A stretch of DNA of 64,000 nt, from contig NZ_CP029353.1 in the NCBI RefSeq assembly GCF_003130795.1, forward strand, positions 628,501-692,500, in the 5' to 3' direction. The stretch is from Azospirillum thermophilum (GTDB taxonomy: Bacteria; Pseudomonadota; Alphaproteobacteria; Azospirillales; Azospirillaceae). Below, piece after piece: positions 25,183 through 34,006 of this stretch (its first letter is position 1; every line of letters begins with the position of its first letter). Under the pieces are notes generated by a model. It was not told the origin of the DNA, ran no database searches, and was given only the letters and a program-made list of their open reading frames with translations. A program made the translations under genes and the position numbers.

Positions 25183-25758
25183 TCACGGGGTGGAGGAGGT
25201 CCCGGCCGACTCCTCCGCGATCTGATGCCGCAGGATCAGCGGCGCCTGCAGCGCGCTGAACAGCAGCGTCAGCGGCATGATGCCGAACACCTTGAAGTTC
25301 ACCCAGGCGTCGGTGCTCAGGCTGCGCCACACGATCTCGTTCAGCACGGCCAGCACCAGGAAGAACCAGGCCCAGCGGATGCCCAGCGTGCGCCATCCCT
25401 CGTCGCTGAGGGTCAGCACGGTGCCGAGCAGCCGCTTCAGCACGTTGCGCCCCGTCAGGTGGGCGACGAACAGCACGGTGGCGAACAGCAGGTTGACCAG
25501 CGTCGGCTTCAGCTTGATGAACAGGTCGTCCTGCAGCCACAGCGTCAGGCCGCCGAACAGCAGCACGAAGCCGGCGCCGACCACCGGCATGATCGGGACC
25601 TTGCGCTCCATGTGCCAGGAGACCAGCACGGCGATCGCCGTGGCCACCATGAAGACGGCGGTGCCGGTCATGATCCCGGCCCGGGAATTGGCGATGAAGA
25701 AGGCCGCGAGCGGGCCGGCCTCGATCAGCAGTCGCGCATACTGGTTCATGGGCTTCAC
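25183..25758 (-). CDS. yciB: inner membrane septation protein (YciB/IspZ family)
   Basis: A 191-residue protein with five to six hydrophobic segments. It has the family start [25 protein letters not shown] and the typical [13 protein letters not shown] and [19 protein letters not shown] segments. Length fits the family. YciB/IspZ helps maintain envelope integrity and septation; its biochemical role is unsettled. Lies upstream of tatA on the same strand, 130 bp away. A start at the second Met (25749) is also possible. Confidence 0.9.
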   Translation of the reverse strand: MKPMNQYARLLIEAGPLAAFFIANSRAGIMTGTAVFMVATAIAVLVSWHMERKVPIMPVVGAGFVLLFGGLTLWLQDDLFIKLKPTLVNLLFATVLFVAHLTGRNVLKRLLGTVLTLSDEGWRTLGIRWAWFFLVLAVLNEIVWRSLSTDAWVNFKVFGIMPLTLLFSALQAPLILRHQIAEESAGTSSTP

Positions 25759-25780
25759 ATAGCCCGAACCGCCCGCCGGT

Positions 25781-25797
25781 TAAAGGGGCAAAGCCCC
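25781..25797 (-). terminator. short hairpin after lpxR-like gene
   Basis: On the minus strand GGGGC-TTT-GCCCC is followed by TTTA, about 40 bases after the lipid A deacylase stop. The stem is only 5 bp. Confidence 0.35.
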
Positions 25798-25838
25798 GGC
25801 CGATCGGAGTAGCCGGGGAAAGCCGCCGTCAGAAGCCG

Positions 25839-26912
25839 TCAGAACTGGACGGACAGGCGCAGCGACCCGTAGTTGGTCAGCGATTTCTGCCCCTCGAACT
25901 CCGGGGTCTGGATGGTCTGCGCGTAGGTCAGGCCATAGCGGCCGTAGCGCAGCGCCACACCCGCCTGGACGGCGCCGACGAGGGTCCGCTTCTCCACCGA
26001 GCGGCCCGGCTTGTCGCTGTTGCCGTCGAGGAAGATGTTGCGCCCGACCGCGCGGCCCTCGGCGCTGGTGTAGACGTACCAGGAGAAACCGCGGGTACCG
26101 CTCTGCCGGCCGTCGCTGTCCTGGTAGGGGATGCTGCTGGTCGGCCGCATCACCAGCGCCCCGACCGGCGCCGGCATGTTGCCGCCCAGCCGCAGCGTCG
26201 CCCCCGCCGCCCCCATGGTCAGCACGTTGCCGACGCTGCCCGCCACATGGGGGCTGAGGTCCCATTCGAGCGGCCCCAGCGTGTTCGGCCGCTCGCCGCG
26301 CCAGACATGCTCGTAGCCGAGGACGACCCCCGGCTCGTCGCGGAGCTGGTAGCGCCAGCCCTCCGGGTAGGTCGCGCCCCGGACGACCTTGTGGACGGCC
26401 TTCTGCGTCTGTTCGGCCAGCGAGGCCGGCCCGACCATGCCGAGGTCGAGGTCGATGCGGTCGACCGCCCGCGGCGCCTCGTTCAGGATCGACAGCCGGC
26501 CGTAGAGCCAGCCGGCATAGGGCCGGTCGGTCGGGTCGGGGTTGCGGGCGCGCAGGTTGCTCGGCGTGTAGATGTTCTGCCCGAAGGCGAAGCCGTAGCG
26601 CCGCACGCCGTCCGGCTCGATCCACGGCACGAGGTCGGCCAGCCAGTCGATGCTGCCGTAGGTCGGCCGGTCGCCGGAGAAGTAGTAGAACTGGAAGCCG
26701 TTGGTGTAATAGCGGTCGGTGTTGCCGCCGAACAGGTCGTTGTCGATCCAGAAGCCGATCGAGGGGCCGGCCCGCTCCGCGCCGTCCGGTGCGGCGGCCG
26801 GCCCCGCATCCCGGCCCGCGGGATCCTGCGCTCCGCCAGCACCGGCGCCAAGCCCGGCGGACAGCCCCGCAGCCAGCGCGACCGCGACGCGGCCCCCTGC
26901 AATCCCCCTCAT
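25839..26912 (-). CDS. LpxR-like outer membrane lipid A deacylase (DUF2219)
   Basis: A 357-residue protein with a signal peptide (VALAAGLSAGLGAGAGGAQ). The LpxR family motif is clear: SIGFWIDNDLFGGNTDRYYTNGFQFYY, then FAFGQNIYTPSN and DRPYAGWLYG. Alternating strands end in a terminal Phe (LRLSVQF), as in a 12-stranded outer membrane barrel. LpxR removes the 3'-acyloxyacyl group of lipid A with calcium. ATG at 26912 has CAGGA upstream. Lies 92 bp after the AMP nucleosidase gene. Confidence 0.88.
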   Translation of the reverse strand: MRGIAGGRVAVALAAGLSAGLGAGAGGAQDPAGRDAGPAAAPDGAERAGPSIGFWIDNDLFGGNTDRYYTNGFQFYYFSGDRPTYGSIDWLADLVPWIEPDGVRRYGFAFGQNIYTPSNLRARNPDPTDRPYAGWLYGRLSILNEAPRAVDRIDLDLGMVGPASLAEQTQKAVHKVVRGATYPEGWRYQLRDEPGVVLGYEHVWRGERPNTLGPLEWDLSPHVAGSVGNVLTMGAAGATLRLGGNMPAPVGALVMRPTSSIPYQDSDGRQSGTRGFSWYVYTSAEGRAVGRNIFLDGNSDKPGRSVEKRTLVGAVQAGVALRYGRYGLTYAQTIQTPEFEGQKSLTNYGSLRLSVQF

Positions 26913-26922
26913 CTCGTCCTGC

Positions 26923-26948
26923 TCCCCAGTCGCATCGCTGCCTGGGGA
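26923..26948 (-). other. leader hairpin before lpxR-like gene
   Basis: TCCCCAG and CTGGGGA form a perfect 7-bp stem around 12 bases, ending 11 bases before the ATG. It could be a terminator for the upstream gene or a translational leader structure; no T-run is seen. Confidence 0.3.
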
Positions 26949-27004
26949 ACACGCGCACCGGGCCGGTGGTTGCCGGCCGGACCGGGGGAATGGAGGGGTA
27001 GCGC

Positions 27005-28519
27005 CTACTGGAACGCCACCTCGGCGAAGCTGCGCAGCTTGCGGGAATGCAGGGTCTCCATCCCGTGCTCGCGCAGCAGCTCCATGGCCAGCACGCCGAT
27101 CTTCAGGTGCTGGTCCACCCGCTCGCGGTAGAAGCGGTCGGCCATGCCCGGCAGCTTGAGCTGGCCGTGCATCGGCTTGTCGGAGACGCAGAGCAGCGTG
27201 CCGTAGGGAACGCGGAAGCGGAAGCCGTTGGCCGCGATGGTGGCGCTTTCCATGTCCAGCGCGATGGCGCGGCTCTGGCTGAAGCGCATCAGCGGCTCGC
27301 GGTGGTCGCGCAGCTCCCAGTTGCGGTTGTCGATGGTGGCGACGGTGCCGGTGCGCATGATGCTCTTCAGCGCATAGCCGGACAGGCCGGTCACCCGCTC
27401 CACCGCCGTCTCCAGCGCGCGCTGCACCTCGGCCAGCGCCGGGACGGGCACCCAGGTCGGCAGGTCGGCGTCCAGCACATGGTCGTCGCGGACATAGCCG
27501 TGGGCCAGCACATAGTCGCCCAGCCGCTGCGTGCTGCGCAGCCCGGCGCAGTGGCCCAGCATCACCCAGGCGTGCGGGCGCAGCACCGCGATGTGGTCGG
27601 TGATCGTCTTGGCGTTGGACGGGCCGACGCCGATGTTGACCAGCGTGATGCCGTTGCCGTCCGGCCGGGTCAGGTGATAGGCCGGCATCTGCGGCATGCG
27701 GGCCGGCCGCGCCAGATCGTCCGTCACCGTTGCGTCGGGGTCGAGGTTGCGGTTGTGCAGGACGATGCCGCCCGGCTCGACGAAGCGGTCGTACTGGCGG
27801 CGCACGGCGGCGAGGTCCGGATCGGCCGCCGGCTCCATGATCTCGCGGGCCAGCCGGATGAACTCGTCCACATAGAACTGGTAGTTGGTGAACAGGACGA
27901 AGTTCTGGAAATCCTCCGGCGCCGTCGCGGTGTAGTGGCGCAGCCGGTGCAGCGAGAAATCGACGCGCGGCCCGGTGAAGAGCGCCAGCGGCTTCACGAG
28001 GTCGAGCGACTCCTCGTAGGTGCCGTTGACGATGGTGTCGTCCATCCGGGCGAGGTCGGGCAGGTCGAACAGGTCGGGCAGCCGGGCCACCCGCTCCGGC
28101 GACAGGTCGCCCTCGACATACATGCCCTCGGGGAAGGCGAAATGGATGGGGATCGCCTCGTCGCTGACGCCGACCTCCAGCGGCACGCCGTGGTTGCGCA
28201 GGAGAAGGGTGAGCTGCTCCAGGAAATAGCGCTCGAACAGGTCGGGGCGGGTCACCGTGGTGGCGTAGGTCCCCGGCCCCTCGACGAAGCCGTAGGACAG
28301 GCGCGTGTCCACCGTCGCGGCCGAACTGGTGGTCAGCCGGACGTAGGGGTAATGGGCATGGACGCGGCCGTCGAGATCCTCGCCGCGGGTGAAGGCGGAG
28401 AAGCGGTGGCGCAGGAAGGCGGTGTTGCGCTCGTAGAGGGCGCGCACGCAGGCCAGGGCCTCGCGCGCATCGGTGAAGGACCCGGCCGGGCCGGGCGGGA
28501 TCGGGAAGTCCTTGGTCAT
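27005..28519 (-). CDS. amn: AMP nucleosidase
   Basis: A 504-residue protein. The N-terminal half is the Amn-specific domain (YPYVRLTTSSAATVDTRLSYG, LTLLLRNHGVPLEVG). The C-terminal half is a nucleoside phosphorylase-like domain: LVNIGVGPSNAKT, VMLGHCAGLR, LDADLPTWVPVPALAEVQ, IALDMESATIAANGFRF and LLCVSDKPMHGQLK. It hydrolyses AMP to adenine and ribose 5-phosphate in the cytoplasm. Length matches the family. ATG at 28519 gives the usual N-terminus. A lipoprotein gene is divergent upstream. Confidence 0.95.
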   Translation of the reverse strand: MTKDFPIPPGPAGSFTDAREALACVRALYERNTAFLRHRFSAFTRGEDLDGRVHAHYPYVRLTTSSAATVDTRLSYGFVEGPGTYATTVTRPDLFERYFLEQLTLLLRNHGVPLEVGVSDEAIPIHFAFPEGMYVEGDLSPERVARLPDLFDLPDLARMDDTIVNGTYEESLDLVKPLALFTGPRVDFSLHRLRHYTATAPEDFQNFVLFTNYQFYVDEFIRLAREIMEPAADPDLAAVRRQYDRFVEPGGIVLHNRNLDPDATVTDDLARPARMPQMPAYHLTRPDGNGITLVNIGVGPSNAKTITDHIAVLRPHAWVMLGHCAGLRSTQRLGDYVLAHGYVRDDHVLDADLPTWVPVPALAEVQRALETAVERVTGLSGYALKSIMRTGTVATIDNRNWELRDHREPLMRFSQSRAIALDMESATIAANGFRFRVPYGTLLCVSDKPMHGQLKLPGMADRFYRERVDQHLKIGVLAMELLREHGMETLHSRKLRSFAEVAFQ

Positions 28520-28652
28520 GCCCCAACAGATGGCACGCAAAGGGCCGGCTGGAAAGAGCCTCTTCCAGACGATGCGGATCCGGAGGGGGAGGAAGGGGGC
28601 GCCGTCGCGGGGGACGGTTGCCCGCGCCCTCTCCATGGGCCATCTCTATGGA

Positions 28653-29261
28653 ATGAGCGAACCTCTCCCCTTGCCGGCGGTTCTCGCCGCGGCCCTGTCG
28701 GCGTCGCTGCTGGCGGCCTGCGCCGCCGATATCCGCGACGACTGGCCGGGCCGCGCCCAGACGCCGGGGCAGGTCGCGCCCAACCGGACGGCGCCCGGCC
28801 CGGTGGCCTCCCGCCCGATCACGACGCAGACCTACGTGCCGGGCACCGTCTCCGGCGGAGGACGGCTGTGGAGCGAGCAGGTCCAGGCGGAGAGCCGCGC
28901 CGGAACCGGGGGCGGCATCGGCGTGCAGCCGGCGCCGCGTCCGGAGACGACGCGCCGGCCGGCCGGCGCGCAGGACCGGGCGCAGGATGCTCCGCAGGGA
29001 CCGCAGCCGCAGGGACCGCCGGCCAGGCGGCGCGGCAGTTCCTCGCCGCCGCCGGAGCGGACGGTGCTGCCGCCGCAGCCCGTGCCGCTGCCGGCCCCGC
29101 CCTCCACCCAGGACGCCACCGACGCCTTCAAGCGCGACCTGATCCGGCCGGAGATCGACCGGATGCGCACCGACGACGCCATGGGCAAGCTCGATCCGCT
29201 GGGGCAGCGCGACCTGATGCGGCGGGAGAACGACCTGCGCCAGTGGGGCGGCAACCGCTGA
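28653..29261 (+). CDS. proline-rich lipoprotein of unknown function
   Basis: A 202-residue protein with a lipoprotein signal peptide: MSEPLPLPAVLAAALSASLL, lipobox LLAAC. The middle is a Pro/Arg/Gln-rich disordered stretch with two PQGP-type repeats and a PPP run. The last 60 residues (DAFKRDLIRPEIDRMRTDDAMG, then DLMRRENDLRQWGGNR) are charged and helical. No domain recognised. An ATG 18 bases upstream is an alternative start. Confidence 0.65.
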   Translation: MSEPLPLPAVLAAALSASLLAACAADIRDDWPGRAQTPGQVAPNRTAPGPVASRPITTQTYVPGTVSGGGRLWSEQVQAESRAGTGGGIGVQPAPRPETTRRPAGAQDRAQDAPQGPQPQGPPARRRGSSSPPPERTVLPPQPVPLPAPPSTQDATDAFKRDLIRPEIDRMRTDDAMGKLDPLGQRDLMRRENDLRQWGGNR

Positions 29262-29378
29262 GGCCGCCGCAGGGCCGCTGCCCGCCTTCCATGCCGTTGC
29301 GCCTGCCGCGTCGCACTTGACCTTGCGGCCCCGCTGCCGCCATACCGGCCGCCGGACGGGCAGGGGAGGCCGGCGGCG

Positions 29379-29873
29379 ATGATGACCTTGACGGGGGCGT
29401 TCGGGACCGGACTGACGGAACCGGTGTGGGTGCTGCAGCACCTCGCGGGGTTCCTCGCCATCGGCATGTGGGCGGGCCAGACGGGCGGCACGGCCGTCTG
29501 GCAGGTGCCGGTCGCGGCGGTGACCGCGGCGCTCGCCGCCGGGCTGGCGGCGCAGACCGGGATCAAACTGCCCTATGCCGCGCAGGGGCTCGCCGTCTCG
29601 CTGCTGGTGATCGGCGGGCTGGTGGCGGTCGGGGTGCGGGCGCCGGTCGTGCTGGCGGTGCTGGCGGCGGCGGTCGCCGCGGTGTTCCACGGCTATCCGC
29701 ACCAGGGATCGGCCCTGTTCTGGGCCGGCTGCGCCGGTGGCTTCCTGCTGGTCGCCTGCGGCGGGCTGGGGCTGAGCGCGGTGCTGGGACAGGCGGTTTC
29801 GGCCCGCGCGGTGCAGTTGTGTGGCGGCGCGGTCGCGGTGGCCGGGCTTCTCGACCTCATGAACGTCATTTAA
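29379..29873 (+). CDS. HupE/UreJ family membrane protein
   Basis: A 164-residue membrane protein of about six hydrophobic segments. It resembles HupE/UreJ in WVLQHLAGFLAIGMWAGQTGG near the start, FHGYPHQGSALFWAG in the middle, and a final helix with Asp (VAVAGLLDLMNVI). Family members are linked to nickel or cobalt uptake for urease and hydrogenase. No urease or hydrogenase genes are nearby, so the metal role is uncertain. Confidence 0.75.
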   Translation: MMTLTGAFGTGLTEPVWVLQHLAGFLAIGMWAGQTGGTAVWQVPVAAVTAALAAGLAAQTGIKLPYAAQGLAVSLLVIGGLVAVGVRAPVVLAVLAAAVAAVFHGYPHQGSALFWAGCAGGFLLVACGGLGLSAVLGQAVSARAVQLCGGAVAVAGLLDLMNVI

Positions 29874-29931
29874 CCGTTCACGCCTTGAAAAGCCGGGGTT
29901 GCACGGAGATCTTCAGGAGGCGACACCCCCT

Positions 29932-31197
29932 TTGACCCTGCGGGAACGGGATAAGCCGGTGCCACGCGCGAACGCCAATGCCCGTCCGACCACCGGCGCC
30001 GAGTCCACCGGCTCCCGCCGCGCCTTCCTGCTCGGCGCCGGAGCGGCCGGCCTCGCGGCGATGCTGCCGCATCCCGGCCGGGCGCAGACTCCCCTCCCCG
30101 ACATCCGTTACTTCCGCATCGGCACCGGCACCACCTCGGGCACCTATTTTCCGATCGGCGGGCTGATCGCCAACGCCATCTCCAACCCGCCCGGCTCGCG
30201 CCCCTGCGAGAAGGGGGGAAGCTGCGGCATCCCCGGCCTGATCGTCGTCGCGCAGGCGACCACCGGCTCCGTGGAGAACATCGAGCTTTTGCGCAGCGGT
30301 GCCGTGGAGGCCGGGCTGGCCCAGGCCGACGTCGCCTGGTGGGCCTATTCCGGCACAGGCAGCTTCAAGGGCAAGCCGCCCTTCGAGGCGCTGCGCTCGC
30401 TCGGCATGCTCTATGCGGAGGCGATCCAGCTCGTCGTCCGGGCGGACAGCGGCATCCATTCCACGAAGGATCTGGCCGGCAAGGCGATCTCGCTGGGCGA
30501 GGAGGGATCCGGAACGCTGGTGGAGGCGCGGCTGCTGCTCGACGCCTTCGGGGTGAAGGAGGCGGGGCTGAAGCCGGCCTATCTGAAGCCGGGCACCGCC
30601 GCCGACCGCATGGCGAAGGGGGAACTGGACGGCTTCTTCATGGTCGGGGGCTATCCGGTCTCCGCCGTCAGCGACGTCGCCGCCCGCGTGCCGATCCGCC
30701 TGATCCCGATCGAGGGGGACATCGCCCGGACGCTGCGCCAGCGCCAGCGCTTCTACATGGAAAGCGTGATCCCGGCCGAAGCCTATCCCGGCACCGCCGC
30801 CACCCCGACCCTGGCGCTGGGGGCGGAACTGCTGGTGCGCGCCGACCGCCCGGAGGAGCTGATCTACGGCATCGTCAAGGCGCTGTGGCACGAGAACACC
30901 CGCCGCCTCCTGGCGGAAGGGCACCCGCGGGGGAAGAGCTTCGACCCCGCCAAGGCGGTGGCGGGCGTGTCCGTCCCGCTCCACCCCGGCGCCGAGCGCT
31001 ACTATGGCGAGGCCGGGCTGATCGGCAACGCGGCGAACGAGCCGGCGGGGGCTACGCTTCCCGACAAGCCGGCACCCGCCGCATCCCCGGAACCGCCGTC
31101 CGTGCCCCCGCCATCCCCTGTTCCGCCAACCACCACCCCGCCGGCCACCACCCCGCCGGCCACCATCCCGCTGCCGTCCGTCAAGCCGCAGCCCTGA
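29932..31197 (+). CDS. TAXI-family TRAP transporter solute-binding protein
   Basis: A 421-residue exported protein. The signal region SRRAFLLGAGAAGLAAML looks like a twin-arginine signal. The body is the TAXI fold (FRIGTGTTSGTYFPIGGLIANAIS, GLIVVAQATTGSVENIELL, GLAQADVAWWAYSGTG) with a cysteine pair in CEKGGSC. The tail is a Pro/Thr-rich run of about 35 residues with PPATTPPATI repeats. TTG at 29932 was chosen because AGGAGG lies 11 bases upstream; GTG at 29959 is possible. No TRAP membrane subunit is adjacent, so its partner is elsewhere. Confidence 0.85.
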   Translation: MTLRERDKPVPRANANARPTTGAESTGSRRAFLLGAGAAGLAAMLPHPGRAQTPLPDIRYFRIGTGTTSGTYFPIGGLIANAISNPPGSRPCEKGGSCGIPGLIVVAQATTGSVENIELLRSGAVEAGLAQADVAWWAYSGTGSFKGKPPFEALRSLGMLYAEAIQLVVRADSGIHSTKDLAGKAISLGEEGSGTLVEARLLLDAFGVKEAGLKPAYLKPGTAADRMAKGELDGFFMVGGYPVSAVSDVAARVPIRLIPIEGDIARTLRQRQRFYMESVIPAEAYPGTAATPTLALGAELLVRADRPEELIYGIVKALWHENTRRLLAEGHPRGKSFDPAKAVAGVSVPLHPGAERYYGEAGLIGNAANEPAGATLPDKPAPAASPEPPSVPPPSPVPPTTTPPATTPPATIPLPSVKPQP

Positions 31198-31224
31198 GCG
31201 GTGGCGGTCCGTCCGGGTCCGGGG

Positions 31225-31491
31225 TCAGTTCCGGCCGCTCTCCGGCCGGGTGAGGCCCTTGCCATAGCCGGAGACCCGCGCCTCGGTGCCCTTGGCCTTG
31301 TTGTCGGCGGTCCCGGCGTCGGCCTCGCGCTGGTGCGCGGCATGGCTGCCGGTCCCGGCGGGGGACTGGTTGCCGCGGAAGGGGTTCTGCCGGCCGGACT
31401 TGTCGGACACGGCATCGTCCCGGCCCTGTTCCGCGCCGCCCTGGCCGGTTCCGATGTCCGGGCTGTCGATGTTGCGCTTGTTGTCGCTCAT
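31225..31491 (-). CDS. small hydrophilic protein of unknown function
   Basis: An 88-residue, highly polar protein (MSDNKRNIDSPDIGTGQGG) rich in Gly, Asp, Arg, Asn and Gln, probably disordered. A strong AGGAGG precedes the ATG at 31491, which supports translation. Located between the convergent TAXI gene and the GST gene. No family recognised. Confidence 0.6.
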   Translation of the reverse strand: MSDNKRNIDSPDIGTGQGGAEQGRDDAVSDKSGRQNPFRGNQSPAGTGSHAAHQREADAGTADNKAKGTEARVSGYGKGLTRPESGRN

Positions 31492-31594
31492 GGATCGCCT
31501 CCTGTCGCGGACCCCGGCCGGCAAGGCGGCCGGGGCGCTGGAGCCATCCTCAACAGGGTCGCGGGCCCGCGGGTTCCTGCCGCGCAGGCCGGGA

Positions 31595-32239
31595 TCAGGG
31601 GGCGATCACCCACTCCTCGGCCTTGGCGGCGGCGATCCAGTCGCGCATCGCCGGCAGGGCGAGCACGGTGTCCATATAGGCCCGCACCGTCTCGTCCACC
31701 GTCACGTCGTAGGTCGTGAAGCGGGTCACCACCGGGGCGAACATCGCGTCGGCGATGGTGAAGCGGCCGAACAGGAAGGGACCGTTCTGGCCGAAGCGCC
31801 GGCGCGTCTCCGTCCACAGGGCGATGACGCGGGCGATGTCGGCCTCGCTTTCCGGGGTGCGGCCCTCGCCGGGATGGTCGGCCTTCAGGTCCATCGGCAT
31901 GTTGCCGCGCAACCCGGCGAAGCCGGCATGCATCTCCGCCGATACGGAGCGGGCGACGGCACGGGCATGGGCGTCGTCCGGCCACAGCCCGGCGGCGGGG
32001 TCGAGTTCCGCCACATATTCGCAGATCGCCAGCGAATCCCAGATGGTCCGGTTGCCGTGCAGCAGGCAGGGAACCTTGCCGGAGGGGGAATGGGCGAGGA
32101 CGCGCTCCTTCGTGTCCGGCTGGCGCAGCGGGACCAGGATTTCGCGGAAGGGCAGGCCGGCCTGCTTCAGGGCCAGCCAGGGGCGCAGCGACCAGGAGGA
32201 ATAGGCCTTGTTCCCGATCACCAGGGTCAGGTCCGACAT
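31595..32239 (-). CDS. glutathione S-transferase family protein
   Basis: A 214-residue GST. A thioredoxin-like N-terminal domain (LVIGNKAYSSWSLRPWLALKQAG, then SGKVPCLLHGNRTIWDSLAICEYV, whose Pro and Ser are glutathione-binding positions) is followed by a helical C-terminal domain with FTIADAMFAPVVTRF. The first-helix Ser in SSWSLRP is the candidate catalytic residue. Substrate unknown. Confidence 0.9.
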   Translation of the reverse strand: MSDLTLVIGNKAYSSWSLRPWLALKQAGLPFREILVPLRQPDTKERVLAHSPSGKVPCLLHGNRTIWDSLAICEYVAELDPAAGLWPDDAHARAVARSVSAEMHAGFAGLRGNMPMDLKADHPGEGRTPESEADIARVIALWTETRRRFGQNGPFLFGRFTIADAMFAPVVTRFTTYDVTVDETVRAYMDTVLALPAMRDWIAAAKAEEWVIAP

Positions 32240-32412
32240 CGCACTCTCCTGTTCATGCCGCCGAGTTCATGTCGTCGAGCGGGCATGCCATCAAAAGGGA
32301 GGGGCGAGCATGACCGCCGCAGCCTCCGCGCGCAAGCTGGAAGGGCAGCCATTCGCGCAGGCCCGCCCTGCGGGGCGCCGCTGCCCCCTTCCCACCGCGC
32401 GTCCGGCGCGCC

Positions 32413-33852
32413 ATGCTCTTGCTTCATCATCCCTGTGGTTTCGATGAAGGAACATCCGCCTTGCTCGCCACCCTGCTTGATGCCGACCAGCCCGATGCCG
32501 GCGCGCCGGAGAGCCTGCCGATCACCCCGCTGACCAAGGGGGAGCTGTCCGGCTGGCTCGACGCCCAGCCCGCCGCCACCGCGGCCTGGGTCAGGGCGCT
32601 GAACTTCACGGCCGAGCCCGGCTCGCTGGCCTATCTGCCGGGCGAGGGCGGGGCCATCGCCCGGGTACTCGCCGGCGTGCCGGCGGTGGACGACCTCTGG
32701 GCCTTCGCCGGCCTGCCCGCCGCCCTGCCGCCCGGACGCTACCGCATCGACGCCGACCTCGACGAGCGCGCCGCCGGCCGCGCCGCGCTGGCCTGGGCGC
32801 TCGGCAGCTACCGCTTCGGCCGCTACAAGTCGTCCGACAAGGGCTTCGCGTCGCTGGTCTGGCCGGCCAGGGCGGACCGGGCGGCGGTGGAGCGCACCGC
32901 CATCTCCACCTACATGGTCCGCGACCTCGTCAACACGCCGGCCTCCGATCTCGGCCCGGCGGAGCTGGCCGACGCCGCCCAGGCGCTGGCCGACGAGTTC
33001 GGGGCGGACTGCGAGGTGATCGTCGGCGACGAACTGCTCGACCGCAACTATCCGGCCGTCCATGCCGTCGGCCGCGCCAGCCCGCGGGCGCCGCGGCTGA
33101 TCGACCTGCGCTGGGGCAAGCCGGAGCATCCCAAGCTCACCATCGTCGGCAAGGGCGTCTGCTTCGACACCGGCGGGCTGGACCTCAAGCCGTCCTCGGC
33201 GATGCTGATGATGAAGAAGGACATGGGTGGCGCCGCCCACGCCCTGGCGCTCGGCCGCATGGTGATGGCGGCGGGGCTGGCGGTGCGGCTGCGCGTGCTG
33301 GTGCCGGCGGTGGAGAATGTCGTGTCGGGCAACGCCTTCAAGCCGCTCGACGTGCTGAAGACCCGCAAGGGGCTGACGGTGGAGGTCGGCAACACCGACG
33401 CCGAGGGCCGGCTGATCCTGTGCGACGCGCTGGCCGAGGCGGATTCGGAGAAGCCGGACCTGCTGATCGACTTCGCCACCCTGACCGGCGCCGCCCGCGT
33501 GGCGCTGGGGCCGGAGCTGCCGGCGCTGTTCAGCAACGACGACCGGCTGGCCGACGATCTGCTGGCCGCCGGCACGGCGGAGGAGGACCCGCTGTGGCGC
33601 CTGCCGCTGTGGGCCTCCTACCGCAAGGGGCTGGACAGCAAGGTGGCCGACCTGAACAACGTCGCCACCCACTCCTTCGCCGGGGCGATCATCGCCGGGC
33701 TGTTCCTGCAGGAGTTCGTGTCGAAGGAGACGCCCTGGGCGCATTTCGACACCTTCGCCTGGAACAACGCCGCCCGCCCCGGCCGGCCGGAGGGGGGGGA
33801 GGCGCTGGGCCTGCGGGCGGCCTACGGCGCGATCGCCAGGCGTTTCGGCTGA
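32413..33852 (+). CDS. leucyl aminopeptidase (M17 family)
   Basis: A 479-residue M17 metallopeptidase. A variable N-terminal domain precedes the catalytic domain: VGKGVCFDTGGLDLKPSSAM with metal and active-site Lys/Asp, MKKDMGGAAHALA, and the signature NTDAEGRLILCDAL. It removes N-terminal residues from peptides using two metal ions. The ATG at 32413 lacks a clear ribosome site; TTG at 32461, with GAAGGA 11 bases upstream, could be the true start and would trim 16 residues. Divergent from the GST gene. Confidence 0.93.
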   Translation: MLLLHHPCGFDEGTSALLATLLDADQPDAGAPESLPITPLTKGELSGWLDAQPAATAAWVRALNFTAEPGSLAYLPGEGGAIARVLAGVPAVDDLWAFAGLPAALPPGRYRIDADLDERAAGRAALAWALGSYRFGRYKSSDKGFASLVWPARADRAAVERTAISTYMVRDLVNTPASDLGPAELADAAQALADEFGADCEVIVGDELLDRNYPAVHAVGRASPRAPRLIDLRWGKPEHPKLTIVGKGVCFDTGGLDLKPSSAMLMMKKDMGGAAHALALGRMVMAAGLAVRLRVLVPAVENVVSGNAFKPLDVLKTRKGLTVEVGNTDAEGRLILCDALAEADSEKPDLLIDFATLTGAARVALGPELPALFSNDDRLADDLLAAGTAEEDPLWRLPLWASYRKGLDSKVADLNNVATHSFAGAIIAGLFLQEFVSKETPWAHFDTFAWNNAARPGRPEGGEALGLRAAYGAIARRFG

Positions 33853-34006
33853 TCCTGCGCCTGCGCGGGGCCGGGGGAGGGGCGGGCGGGCCTTGTCACT
33901 CCTTTGGCTCCGTCAGGGGGATGGAACGGGGAATCGGAAAGGGTTACAACATCCGGCGGAGTGAATTCCGGCCGGTGGCCGGACGCGTGGTGGTGGAGAC
34001 GGACAG

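Noticed and set aside
25839..29702. 1287-codon frame containing the LpxR-like protein
   Set aside because: Only the last 357 residues show a family match and signal peptide; the rest is antisense or out-of-frame read-through of amn and the lipoprotein gene.
32310..32447. 45-residue frame with a strong AGGGAGGGG before its ATG, ahead of the aminopeptidase gene
   Set aside because: Arg/Ala/Pro composition, no homologue recognised, and it overlaps the aminopeptidase start. It could be a leader peptide, but the evidence is only the ribosome site.
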